A stretch of 64,000 nucleotides of DNA from Argyresthia goedartella (Eukaryota; Arthropoda; Insecta; Lepidoptera; Argyresthiidae). Shown in pieces: positions 1 to 9,656 of this stretch. The stretch's first letter is position 1, and each line of letters starts with the position of its first letter. Position numbers and translations under genes: made by a program. Below the pieces are notes generated by a model. It did no database searches. It was given only the letters and a program-made list of their open reading frames with translations, and was not told the origin of the DNA. Location: positions 682,001 through 746,000 of the forward strand of contig OX463813.1 in assembly GCA_949825045.1 (NCBI GenBank), given 5' to 3'.

Positions 1-51
1 AAGGAAACTAAGACAAAGAAAAATCGGTCATTCATTGTACAAGGACAATAT

Positions 52-537
52 AAGTCAAAGTACTTTATTACTGTAGATATTTACATATACTTAGCAAACG
101 TCATTTTTTGTCTCTTCTCTACATTGGACCACTGTGGGAGAAGAAGGGCGTAGAAACTCCCACAGATTGATTTTTTGATCTCTTTTAAAAATAGGTTGTG
201 CTTTACTAATACAAATATGTTTTTTTTATTGTTATGATTAATAAGCAGGAATAATTACTAAATTATTAACAGCAAGGTCTGTGTTGAGCCAGATTAACCC
301 CATACAGTCCTGTCATTTAAGTAATCTTGAACATTGTAATATCCCTTTTTCGACAAAGTCGCTTTAACATGCTTTTTAAATTGCTCAAATGGCAATTTCA
401 AAATCTCCAGAGGTATCTTATTGTAGTAGAGAATGCACTGACTCTTAAAAGAATTGCTAACCTTCGCGGGTCTAAATCGGGGCGCACATAGTCAGTGATT
501 ATTTCTTAGGTTAACATTACAGCTATCGCTAAGTTTG
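52..537 (-). mobile_element. 5'-truncated 3' end of a LINE-C copy
   Basis: The sequence matches the 3' end of LINE-C at 56514-57010 closely. It starts with the TAAGTCAAAG tail, then the TTTATTACTGTAGATATTTA block, and runs back through the stretch encoding the ORF2 C-terminus (the CTCCAGAGGTATCTTATTG segment). Homology stops near 537, so only the last few hundred bases of the element are present, as in an ordinary 5'-truncated LINE insertion. Bases 1-51 are flanking sequence in which I recognise nothing. Confidence 0.85.
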
Positions 538-596
538 TATGTTTGTTGTAGTTTGTTGTATTAATTTATTCGCAAATGGTACGAAAAGTAGAGTAT

Positions 597-763
597 TTTC
601 CTCGGTGATAAAGGTGTCTTAGTCTTGGGTGAACTTAAATCCCTCGCTACACTCAGGACTCGTCTTAAAATCACGAGCGAATACGCTCGGGAGTAAACCT
701 CGAGTCCTTCGTTACGCTCGCGATTTAAATCGTCACCCGCGACAGAAGACACTGCTTTATCCC
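597..763. repeat. Long imperfect palindrome (foldback or MITE-like)
   Basis: The two halves are imperfect reverse complements. GGTGATAAAGGTGTCTT pairs with AAGACACTGCTTTATCCCC. GGGTGAACTTAAATC pairs with GCGATTTAAATCGTCACCC. The centre pairs GGACTCGTCTTAAAATCACG with a matching block around AGTAAACCTCGAGTCC. The whole could fold into one hairpin of about 165 nt. No coding capacity is seen. It looks like a non-autonomous foldback element, but I cannot place the family. Confidence 0.6.
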
Positions 764-806
764 CTTGGTTAATAATCTAATATTATGTGACTGCTACATA
801 ATGGAG

Positions 807-839
807 GGCATTAAAACTCGAGAGTAGAGTTTTAATGCC
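807..839. repeat. Small inverted repeat
   Basis: GGCATTAAAACTC (807-819) pairs perfectly with GAGTTTTAATGCC (827-839) across a 7-nt loop. It lies just outside the larger palindrome and may be part of the same element. Confidence 0.6.
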
Positions 840-1044
840 TAATTATGTACAGTTACATACACTAGTTTATCTAGACACACAGACAAGCTCTCTTTGATGT
901 GTTTAGGAACCGCATGTTCGACCGTCATTGTGGCATTGATAATTCCTTTGCACTTGTTTAGCTTGTTCAGTAGTACCAACTTCACAAACAAAGTAGGCAC
1001 GCAGGCGGCCGTCGGCGTTCGAAATTTGAATGTCATAATATGTA

Positions 1045-1490
1045 GAAAAATTACACATTATGGTCATAATGTGTAATTTTTCAAATAAGAAATGAGTTTT
1101 TGTCAAGTAGTTTAACATTATGCTCATCGTAACGTGCGGTTTTTGAATGCAGTAAAGAAGGTTTATGATACGTGTGTAGATAAATATATTTATATTGTAT
1201 ATGTCTTGTTGCCTAGGATAGGAATGCTGTTCACTCACTTATCTGAGGGAATTTCAGTGACTTGGTTAAACGTCGGCATTTAATTAACGTTCTAGAGAGT
1301 TAGTTAAGTGTCTGATTTAACCAACCAACTGCGACAGATACATTATGGTCATAATGTATCAATATGCATATAAGAAATGAGTTTTTAGCAAGTAAGTAGT
1401 AGGTATAACATTATGCTGGTCGTAACGTGCGGTTTTTGGACGCGGTAAAGAGGGTTCATGATACGAGTGTAGATAAAAGTTAAAGGTATT
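1045..1490 (+). repeat. Two diverged repeat units about 303 bp apart, each starting with a palindrome
   Basis: Unit 1 (about 1045-1186) and unit 2 (about 1337-1487) share TAAGAAATGAGTTTTT, then ACATTATGCT, then AACGTGCGGTTTTTG, then TGATACG and GTGTAGATAAA. Each starts with a palindrome centred on CATTATGGTCATAATG, with 18-bp arms in unit 1 and 11-bp arms in unit 2. The matching AACGTGCGG blocks are about 303 bp apart. No ORF is credible here. It could be the remains of a satellite or of tandem LINE leader units. Confidence 0.65.
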
Positions 1491-1717
1491 GTCGGTCAAA
1501 ACCGTAAGTCCATAAGGTTAATGTATCTTTTAAAGGGCAATGTATTCGCTTTTACAACAAAATACCGACTGAGTTACAAGAATTGTCTGTAAATAAATTT
1601 AAAAATGTTGGTAAAAATCACTTATGTAAAAAAGGTTACTACAAAATATCAGATTATGTAGAAGACAAGAAAGCTTGGGAAGGTGTTTGCTCCAACTCTG
1701 TAAAAAATAACGTATAA
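1481..1717 (+). pseudogene. C-terminal fragment of a CR1-type reverse transcriptase
   Basis: One frame ends at TAA 1715-1717 and includes F-K-G-Q-C-I-R-F-Y-N-K-I-P, then K-K-G-Y-Y-K-I-S-D-Y. These align with the LINE-C ORF2 C-terminus (G-Q-C-I-L-Y-Y-N-K-I-P and K-K-G-Y-Y-N-V-Q-D-Y). It belongs to a relative of LINE-C rather than to the same subfamily. The 3' UTR continues to about 1895 with AATAAA near 1869 and a short TTGAATTT-like repeated tail. It is a 5'-truncated copy with no catalytic part left. Confidence 0.75.
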
Positions 1718-1899
1718 AGCTGGAGGTTTTTAGTCGCCTCTATGCCTCCAGCATCTAAAACATTGAGGTGATGGAATTCAAATTGGGTTCTATATTTCCC
1801 TGTACCTTATACATGTGTAAGTTTAAGATTTGACATTCTCCAAATGTTACCTATGTGTTTCTTATGGAAATAAACTCTTTTTGAATTTTGAATTTTAAA

Positions 1900-2590
1900 A
1901 AGTTAAAACCTATGACGCTTTAAAAGAAATACTAATGTCTCTAGTCCCTACTGTGATGTGATGTCAATATGGCCGCTGCTCTATATCAGCAGCTGAGATC
2001 AGCAGGCAGCCATCTTGCATCCCGCTATCAAAGCTAAGCCCCGCCTCTCGGCTCTCGTCGGCTAAGAACAAATATTCGGCTGTCCGTGTCCGCCATTTTG
2101 ATTTCCGTGATTCCGTGACGTAGAACATCTACACGAACAAAGAACTGATTATTTTCTGGCTTATTTTAATTTCTAGCTTACTTTCCTCATAAATTCTGCC
2201 AAGAATATCACACAGGTTTTCATAGATATAAACAATGGGACGCTGACACTTCAGCCCAGTATATTGAATCAAGCTTCTCTCGAACTCGTTTATTGCTAAT
2301 CACATACTTACCTCTTGTCTCCATTACCACACGGCTCATTTTTCTCCGGCACAATATCGAGTCGAAGGCCTATCATATGATGGTCAGAAAGGAAGTCTCG
2401 AGTTGCCCATTCAATATTGTCTCACGCGTTATCTCTGTTGAGGGAATCGCTCACTGCAGGCCCAGTCCACACAACAAGTTTTTGTATCGATTGATGGTGC
2501 TATTCATTTTATAACCGAGCAAGTCTAGGTTCATGATTCCTATACCGACCAGATCTTCCGATGTAGGTATGCTCTTTAGTAATCTGTGTA
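1900..2590. other. Unassigned sequence
   Basis: I see no credible gene or repeat boundary. Bases 1966-2105 contain CAATATGGCCGC, GCAGCCATCTTG and CCGCCATTTTG, a clustering of GCCAT cores like that in the LINE-B leader near 51601 and 51863. That may mark a diverged promoter or leader fragment. Short reading frames in this stretch have no recognisable composition or motif. Confidence 0.3.
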
Positions 2591-2638
2591 CTTTGAGTAA
2601 TAATGTATAAATATACTATTTATACTATTACTATACAT

Positions 2639-3132
2639 ACAGGGTGACTGTAAAACCTCTAGCTATATCAAAAGAGCGTACTCCTTTTGTTACTTTTGTC
2701 TGCTTTCATAGTAAAATATTAAGTAATCAACAAATATTCACGATATGATGATACATCTTGTATGAGCGCATCAGACGGACACGGACTCAAAAGTACGGCG
2801 AGGGGAACTTGTAGCGTGCGCACGTCAAACCGCGATAAGGTTGCGCAGGCGACTGGCTGGACTGGCGACTGGCGTTGGGCAGTCTGGCTGGCGACGGCGG
2901 CGCACTAAGCATTGCGGGGGTGAGCCGGGCGGGTGCGGGGTGCGGTGGGCGGACTAGACAATGCGAGTCACACAACGCCGCCCTGAGCGCGTAGATTGTC
3001 TTTAAATTCGAATATGGGAGCTATTTCCTATTAATCAAATATGAAAAAAAAAAACGAAAAAAATGCTTTTTTGTTTTCTATGATTCTGATTCCAAAATTT
3101 TATTATAGCTAGGGGTTTTAAAGTCACCCTGT
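2639..3132. mobile_element. MITE-like element with 29-bp terminal inverted repeats
   Basis: The ends 2639-2667 and 3104-3132 are inverted repeats of 29 bp with two mismatches by eye, beginning ACAGGGTGACT. A further perfect 23-bp inverted pair lies outside (2591-2613 and 3137-3159, CTTTGAGTAATAATGTATAA and onward), which suggests nesting or a foldback structure. The core (about 2770-2995) is strikingly GC-rich against an A/T-rich surround. No transposase is encoded, so this would be non-autonomous. The superfamily is not assignable from what I can see. Confidence 0.6.
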
Positions 3133-3159
3133 GTACTATTTATACATTATTACTCAAAG

Positions 3160-3964
3160 TCTATGTAATTCGTTTATGAATCGCAACTTGTTAGTTTTTG
3201 GTGGCCTGTATATAGCCAGTAAGTGTAGGTTTTCATTTCTCAATTTAATTTTCCCGTGCAAGGTTTCTGAGGCCGATATTTCTATTATGTCAGATACAAA
3301 ATTTATATTTTCCTTTACATATATTAAGATTCTTCCTCCTTTTCGATCTTCTCTTGTATTGGCATGTAAGTTGTAGCCTGGTATATAATGGCAGTTCGTC
3401 TATTTTAATATTCACTTCTGAAAGTATAATTATGTCTTTGTCTATATTTCCTTCACATCTTCTAAGTATGACCAGAAATTCATTAAAATGTTTTCGTAGC
3501 GATCGTATGTTTATTAAATGAACTATGTCTGTCTCCTTTTGTTTGCATTTAATAAGTATATTGACTCCATGTTTTTATACTATCGTATCTATTGTAATCG
3601 ATGTCCTTATTTACGTATGCCGAGTGATCGAATTTTGCTTCAAGAAAAAATCACATAGTGTGAACCCACAGCGTTAGACAGTTAGTCGATTCTAAGAACG
3701 AGTCTTAGCGAAAGCACTTGATTATGAATCGATTTGTCTATCATAGACAGAACTTTGGCACTGTCTAAGTCGCGGAACTCGGACTAATTATTAGCCGAGG
3801 CTGAGTACGCTATATTCAATACTTAGCACGTTCTTAGATCACAATAATAATCTGTGACAACTGTTGCAGTCTTGTATTCTTATTGATGTGTTCTGTGGTT
3901 GTCACGAAAACTTTGGAAAACTTGTGTGCTTACATTGTTTTCGTTGATACAATAAATATTTACA
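3160..3964. other. Unassigned upstream region of Harbinger remnant
   Basis: The stretch is A/T-rich without a coding frame I can support. It may hold the 5' end and promoter of the Harbinger-type element that follows, but no terminal inverted repeat was recognised. Confidence 0.3.
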
Positions 3965-4664
3965 ATGGGTAATGAGTTCGAAAATTTACTGGGATTCTTT
4001 AGAGAAGTTGATGATCTTCCTCAGGAACCTCATGTTGATTTACCCCGTTTCCCAAAATGTTACCTGAGAGATGTAATTAATCCGTTCGATTTTTTTTCTG
4101 ATGACGAATTTAAATTGAGGTACAGGTTTTCGAAAGCTACTTTAGCTACTGTAGTAAATGTTATATTGCCAGAGATTGTGGAGTTAAACACATTTAACCA
4201 AAGAGGTTTGCCAATTGCATTGGACCAACAACTACTTATCGCCCTAAGATTTTATGCAACGGGAAGTTTTCAGGTAAGCAACCACTAGTTATTAGACTAA
4301 TGTTTATATCCATACACCCCTACTAATAAACTTGGAATATAAGTTAAGAAGCAGATTAAACTAGTATTTTTAAACTGCTTCTTAACTTATATTCTCGTAT
4401 TGGTACTAAGTTTAACCCTGTAATCACTTGTATTCCCAGTTTATTAGTACGGGGCTAAGATTATACAACATAGATATCAAAATAAATATAGATTTAAAAA
4501 ATCTCAATTATTTTACATTAATATATACAAAATACCAAGTACCTAGCAATAATTCTGACCCCAATGCTTATTAATAATTTTATTTTCATAAAGTTTGCAG
4601 TGACCTCACTTACATCTCTCAGCCCACAGTATGCCACATAGTAGAAAGGATTTCAACTATGATA
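3965..4664 (+). pseudogene. PIF/Harbinger-type transposase, N-terminal remnant with probable intron
   Basis: An open frame begins at ATG 3965. It includes F-P-K-C-Y-L-R-D, D-E-F-K-L-R-Y-R-F-S-K and Q-Q-L-L-I-A-L-R-F-Y-A-T-G-S-F-Q, the typical N-terminal block of Harbinger transposases and HARBI1-like proteins. A splice-donor-like CAG/GTAAGC follows at about 4272. Homology resumes near 4600 after a TTTGCAG acceptor with S-Q-P-T-V-C-H-I-V-E-R-I-S, the helix-turn-helix part of the family. A simple join of these sites does not keep frame, so the copy is probably degenerate. The catalytic DDE domain is missing because the inverted-duplication arm starts at 4665. A domesticated gene is possible but there is no support for one here. 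Confidence 0.7.
4317..4454. repeat. 138-bp MITE inside the Harbinger intron
   Basis: The ends CCCCTACTAATAAACTTGG (4317 onward) and the complement of CCAGTTTATTAGTACGGGG (ending 4454) form near-perfect terminal inverted repeats of about 24 bp. Inside, 4335-4354 and 4375-4394 form a second perfect 20-bp inverted pair. It has no coding capacity, and its position inside the putative intron would leave the exons unaffected. Confidence 0.7.
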
Positions 4665-5110
4665 TTAACTTATATTCTCATAATATAATTATATCATAGT
4701 TTAATAAACTATTTGTTTCTTATATTTACTTTTGTAACTATTCTTTTACAGAATTCTAAGAATTTTTCTCTATAGGTATCAATAAGTTTTGAAAAATTTT
4801 CCTCAGTGATTTGCAAGCCAATCTCCTGCTCCAGATTAAATCTTGCCTTGGAAAAGATTGGGCATTCCGTTATAATATGAGTAACCGTTTTCTCCACATC
4901 TGGGTCACAGGCGGACGCTGGACAAGTACAAGGGGAGTACTTGAAGCGGTTCAAATACGTAGAGAACCCACCGTGCCCCGTGAAAAGCTGAGTCGTGACT
5001 TGATTGTGCTCTACCTTTTTTGCAAATTTATATGCCGCAGTCGCATCCGGGAAGAACAATTTGGTTATGGCACCAGTATCGCCATCCTTATATCTCCTGT
5101 TCCATTCTTC
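4665..5110 (-). pseudogene. LINE-B (left arm) ORF2 C-terminus
   Basis: On the minus strand this encodes the end of LINE-B ORF2: E-E-W-N-R-R-Y, F-F-P-D-A, L-F-T-G-H-G-G-F, then a Cys/His motif with C-x-C near P-A-S-A-C-D-P-D-V-E and H-I-I-T-E-C-P, ending I-V-T-K-V-N-I-R-N-K with the stop at 4709-4711. This post-RNase-H zinc-finger-like tail is usual in R1-clade LINEs. LINE-D separates it from the RNase H at 9657. At 4920-4946 a snap-back replacement changed the coding around the first Cys relative to the right-arm copy (61500-61525). Homology to the right arm ends at 4665. Confidence 0.85.
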
Positions 5111-5277
5111 GTGGCGCATCAGTCTTTGTGACGAGTGCACGTTTCTAACATAATTCCGTGTGAAGCAAGTGGGACTCACCAAAACCAGTCCTGCTGCCTT
5201 ACGCTCGCCATCACATACTCTAGTGATGGGAACGCCGTCGATACCCGGGCTATCGATAATCTCGTCATATAACCGAG

Positions 5278-6528
5278 ATGGATAAATATGTTACAAGAAC
5301 ATACTCGGCTGAAAGCCTTACAAGTGTAGACAAAAGACCTGCTGACGATGATGCGGATACCTGGCGTCATCCCAAGCGTCATGCACCACCTCGAGCCCAT
5401 CAGATGAAGACCCTAAACGTTCCTGTAAGTAATCGTTTTTCAAATCTCCGATTCGAACAAAGTGAAGCCACGTCATCAAATTTCTCCCGTGTGGCGCCCG
5501 AAAAGAAGACTAAGTCACCCAAAATTCCACCAATTGTCATTGAGATTCCGGTAGATTGGACTCATGAAACCATCAAAACCATGATACTATCCTTCACCAA
5601 GAACTTCCATCTAGCATATAAAGGTCGAAATAAGGTAGCAGTGCACTGTTACACCGCCACAAGTCACCAAGAAATCAAGGACGGACTCATTACTAAAGAA
5701 GTTGCCTTCCACACATACAGTCGTAAGGATGAAAAACTATCTAAGGTCGTCATACGTGGCCTTCCAGCCTCTGTCGAAAATCTCATCCCTGATGAACTGG
5801 CGAGTCTTGGCTACAAGGATGCCTCAGTCACGAAAATGAAGTGCAAAAATACAGACTCACCTTACCCACCATTCTTGATCCAGTTACCAGCTGGCACTGA
5901 CATGACAAAATTCCGTCAGTTAAAGCATTTATGTCATTGTATGATTTCGATCCAACGTTACAAGCCCAACTCAACTAGTGGTACTCAGTGCTATAGATGC
6001 CAACGATTCGGACACGCTGCAAAAAACTGCAATCTAACTGCTCGTTGCGTAAAGTGTACCGAACTACATTCCTCGAAGGATTGTCCAAAGACGGATCGTG
6101 CACTCCCAGCCCGCTGTTGTAACTGCAACGAGGAACACCCTGCTAATTATTCAAAATGCAAAGAGCGTGTTGAATACTTACAGCGCACTCAAAGAAGCCG
6201 AGGAACCAATCTCACCCGTGTTAATATTGTACCCGAAACAACAAAAGCTCCGCCCACATCTCAATTGAATTACAATCAAGCATGGACAAATACTATTACA
6301 ACGCCAAAACAGAGAACCTACTCGCATGTAACCAGACATCAAGATCCAAACGAGTTCTTAAGGAAGAAAATAGGTTACGAAGATCCTAATCAAAAACCCG
6401 ACGATAGTACTTCAGAGATGCTACAAATACTTTCAGTGATTAGGAAAATAAAAGATCAGTTCACTACATGCGACTCAATGGTTGACAAAGTCATACTTGT
6501 ACTGACACATCTTGGGCAATACATTTAG
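5278..6528 (+). CDS. LINE-D ORF1, gag-like nucleic-acid-binding protein
   Basis: This 416-residue frame starts at ATG 5278. Residues from about 238 carry three CCHC zinc knuckles: C-Y-R-C-Q-R-F-G-H...C, C-V-K-C...H...C and C-C-N-C...H...C. This is the classic jockey-type arrangement. The region before the knuckles resembles the RRM-like part of insect ORF1 proteins (V-V-I-R-G-L-P). Such proteins coat the element RNA and help deliver it to the nucleus or chromosome end. The frame is unbroken and its end overlaps the start of the ORF2 frame (stop at 6526-6528). The start is the first ATG after the 5' UTR. Confidence 0.8.
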   Translation: MDKYVTRTYSAESLTSVDKRPADDDADTWRHPKRHAPPRAHQMKTLNVPVSNRFSNLRFEQSEATSSNFSRVAPEKKTKSPKIPPIVIEIPVDWTHETIKTMILSFTKNFHLAYKGRNKVAVHCYTATSHQEIKDGLITKEVAFHTYSRKDEKLSKVVIRGLPASVENLIPDELASLGYKDASVTKMKCKNTDSPYPPFLIQLPAGTDMTKFRQLKHLCHCMISIQRYKPNSTSGTQCYRCQRFGHAAKNCNLTARCVKCTELHSSKDCPKTDRALPARCCNCNEEHPANYSKCKERVEYLQRTQRSRGTNLTRVNIVPETTKAPPTSQLNYNQAWTNTITTPKQRTYSHVTRHQDPNEFLRKKIGYEDPNQKPDDSTSEMLQILSVIRKIKDQFTTCDSMVDKVILVLTHLGQYI

Positions 6529-6535
6529 TGCAAAC

Positions 6536-9278
6536 GCTCTTAATCTAATGTACTGGAATGCAGATGGCATTCGGTCTCAAATTCATGATCTTCTTGATCT
6601 ACTCCTAGACCTATCAATAGACATTCTTGCGGTAAATGAGACAAGACTATCCACTAATGCCCTGCTACATACTCCCGGATATGTGTGCTATCGGCAGGAC
6701 AAACGCACCAATAACGGCAAAGGTCAAGGCGTAGCCCTACTAATTAAGTCGGACCTCAACATACACGAATATCCATTCCAATTACCCAAACGATGGAATC
6801 CATCGGTGTTCGAGTAATATTGTCAGGTTATGAGTATTCAGTAATTGCAGCCTACCAGTCACCTAACTCAGAGATCTCTACTTCTGACCTGGATATTTTA
6901 TTGAAACTAGGCCCAAGAGTTCTTATCATGGGTGATCTCAATGCGAAGCATACACTTTGGAATTGTCCCTCCTCCAACAATCGCGGCAAAATGCTTGTAA
7001 ACCACATGCTAGATAATGACTTTATAATTCATGCCCCGGATAGTCCAACCCTTGTACATTATAACCCAGATAATATCCCATCTACACCAGATTTGTGCTT
7101 AGTGAAAAATGTTACAAATATCTCCGGTCTACTTACGGTACCTGCCCTCTCCTCAAATCACCTCCCCGTGGTCTTTACCCTCGAAGGCACCCCCTTACGT
7201 GAAACTATGAAGCTTTTTAACTATCCCAAAGCTGACTGGACCAGCTTCCGCTCATTTCTAAACGAAAAAAATTTCCTTTCCGCTAAGGTGTATGATTCTA
7301 TCACCGACTTAGATGATGCTGTGAGTGATATTACCAACATTATCTCAGAGGCTAGAGATAGATTTGTACCCAAAGTGAAAATTTCTGACAGCCCTACTCC
7401 TTTGCCCCGGTTTATCAAAAAATTAATAAGAAACAAAAACCGCCTTCGCAAACATGACCAACGTGAAACAAACCCAAATGTTCGCAGATCCCTTAGAACA
7501 GCCATGAATAATCTCCAGGAACAGATTAAAATAGCCATCCAAGCACACAACGACAAAACATGGAATAAAAAACTGAGTAAAGTCGATAATCCCAGCTCCG
7601 ACATTTGGAAATTAGTTCGTTCCCTAAACCGGAAATCCTGTGTAATACCTCCACTTAAAAATATTGATGGCTCGTTAACTAAAGATATTCACGACCAATC
7701 CAATGTTCTTGCAGAAACTTTCCACAATAACATGCTCCTCACGTCCAGCTGGGTCCCTTCTGCCGATACTGCTGGCATCGTTAATAGATCTGTTAACCTT
7801 TTAAGTAATTACAGTCCTAATGATGACCCTATCTTGCATCCCATCCGTCCTAAGGAACTTTGGAAACACGTCCCTAGCCTCAAAAGTCGCAAATCCCCTG
7901 GACCCGATAGCATAACCAATATTCTGTTAAAAAATCTGCCTCAAAAGGGTATTGTTTCACTAACGAAAATTCTCAATGGATGCTTACGGACTTGTTACTA
8001 TCCATCAGCCTGGAAGCTTGCTAAAGTTATAGCGATCAAGAAGCCAGGAAAGGAAGAGTCAGATCCTGTAAGCTACCGACCGATTAGCCTGCTTTCTAAC
8101 CTGGGAAAACTGTACGAGCGGCTTATCCTCTCAAGGTTAGCACGTTACAGTGACCCTCACCTCTTGCCAGAACAATTTGGCTTCCGCAGAGGACATTCCA
8201 CTCTCCAGCAACTGGCACGTGTAGCTGAAAATATTGCTGACAACCACAACAAAAACAGCACTACAGGAATGTACCTACTCGATGTCGAAAAGGCCTTTGA
8301 CACAGTCTGGCATGACGGCCTAGCGCATAAATTAATTGAAATAGGAGTCCCTCTGAAACTGGTCAAGCTTGTAGTGTCCTACCTAGAAAATCGGCGGTTC
8401 AAAGTACATATCGGTATCACCGAATCGGATATATACGGTGTCCCAGCAGGTGTACCACAGGGCTCTGTTTTGGGACCCTACCTCTTTCTCGTTTATTTGA
8501 ACGATATTCTTAGGAATGCAGGCTGCGTACGGGGTTGTTTAGACAACCCCGTACGCAGCTGGCCTGCTTTGCTGACGACACAGCTGTTTTTACTTCATCT
8601 GAGGATATTGATCTTGTCATAAGTCGACTTGATATGTCCCTAGAACTCTTAAATGAGTACTTCACTAAGTAGAAACTTAAACTTAATGGGTCTAAGACTG
8701 ATGCTATCCTCTTTACCCGGAAACGTCAAATCCCCACACGACAGCTCACCATTAATGGACACAAAATACCGTGGAAACAAAGTGTTAAATACCTCGGCAT
8801 TATTCTGGACACAAAACTGAACTGGACGACACAAACAAAGGCACTACATCAAAAGGGAATTAAATCTTTATGTGGGCTAAGCCAGATCCTCAACAGACGA
8901 TCAAATCTGAGCGCATACACCAAACTTAGGATGTACACTACACTAATAAGGCCCTGTATCACTTATGCTGCTCCAGTATGGAGTAGTACTTGTGACTCAA
9001 ACTTCGATAAGCTCCAATTAGTGCAAAATAAAGCCCTAAAAACAGCTTTTAATACTCCCTTTTACACCAACCTTTCTAAATTGCATGGCAAAATTCAGCT
9101 CCCAAAAATAAAACCTTATGTACTAAACATATCTCCAAAATTTTATATCGATAAAAATCCACACCATAGCAATAGTCTTGTCTCATCTATCGGCAAATCA
9201 CGTCTACATACTTTATCGTATGCTAATACTTATAAAAGTTATAAGCTGCCCCATCACTATTTTCTAAACAGTGAGTAA
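6536..9278 (+). pseudogene. LINE-D ORF2, endonuclease-reverse transcriptase (broken)
   Basis: The APE-type endonuclease is visible as Y-W-N-A-D-G-I, V-N-E-T-R and M-G-D-L-N-A-K-H. The usual S-D-H near its end reads S-N-H-L-P, which replaces a catalytic Asp. The reverse transcriptase has G-P-D-S-I-T-N, D-V-E-K-A-F-D-T-V-W, G-V-P-Q-G-S-V-L-G-P and C-F-A-D-D-T-A-V-F. No RNase H follows. Breaks are a frameshift near 6790, a 17-bp palindromic insertion at 8522-8559 between the G-V-P-Q-G and F-A-D-D motifs, and a TAG near 8668. The last frame ends at 9278. The element can no longer make its own enzyme. Confidence 0.85.
8522..8559. repeat. 17-bp perfect hairpin inside LINE-D ORF2
   Basis: GCTGCGTACGGGGTTGT (8522-8538) is followed by loop TTAG and its exact reverse complement (8543-8559). 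The sequence interrupts the reverse transcriptase between the conserved Y-L-N-D and F-A-D-D blocks and shifts the frame. It is best explained as a local inverted duplication. Confidence 0.85.
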
Positions 9279-9648
9279 ACTACGACGGCTCCTACCTATC
9301 TCTTGTTGCCATGGCCGGCCGTGTGTCGTCGCCTAGCCGGGCAGTGTGCATTTGTTTTCTACATACCCGCACTTACTCGTATTGCGCGATGTGTTAGTAT
9401 AGGAATGTCGATGTGAAAAGTATTCAACATATCAAGTTGAATGCACCAGTATTTTATTTATATTTTATTAAAATAGTTGAACACAATGTAAAATATTATA
9501 TTAATTAAGCTGTTGAAAGTTTTAAGAGGTGCCTTAGCCTAACAAACAATACAATTTATATGTATACTCATAATGACGGTGTCTTATGTTGATATGTTAA
9601 AATGTATTTATCTAATAAAGAACTTTGAAAAACAAAAAAAACAAAAAC
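9279..9648 (+). other. LINE-D 3' UTR and A-rich tail
   Basis: This is non-coding sequence after the ORF2 stop with CTAATAAAGAAC at about 9611 and an A-rich end, followed by the CATTCTTC target duplication and the resumed LINE-B RNase H sequence. Confidence 0.75.
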
Positions 9649-9656
9649 ATTCTTCA

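Larger units (their letters stand above)
5111..9648 (+). mobile_element. LINE-D, jockey-clade non-LTR retrotransposon
   Basis: It is inserted into left-arm LINE-B RNase H, with an 8-bp target duplication CATTCTTC at both ends (ending 5110 and starting about 9649). The right-arm LINE-B reads straight through this site. The element has a 5' UTR (5111-5277), ORF1 with three zinc knuckles, ORF2 with endonuclease and reverse transcriptase but no RNase H, a 3' UTR with AATAAA near 9613, and an A-rich tail. It is near full length. It is absent from the right arm, so it arrived after the duplication. Confidence 0.88.

Noticed and set aside
561..752. 63-codon frame on the minus strand
   Set aside because: It lies inside the long imperfect palindrome and has no homology or conserved pattern.
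903..1238. 111-codon frame on the minus strand
   Set aside because: It runs through a palindromic repeat unit and has no recognisable domain; the second repeat unit does not preserve it.
2787..2975. Pro/Ala-rich short frame in the GC-rich core of the MITE-like element
   Set aside because: Composition follows GC content; no start context, motif or second copy supports a gene.
3965..4664. Domesticated HARBI1-like host gene
   Set aside because: Only the N-terminal part is present, the exon join is out of frame, and the catalytic part is missing.
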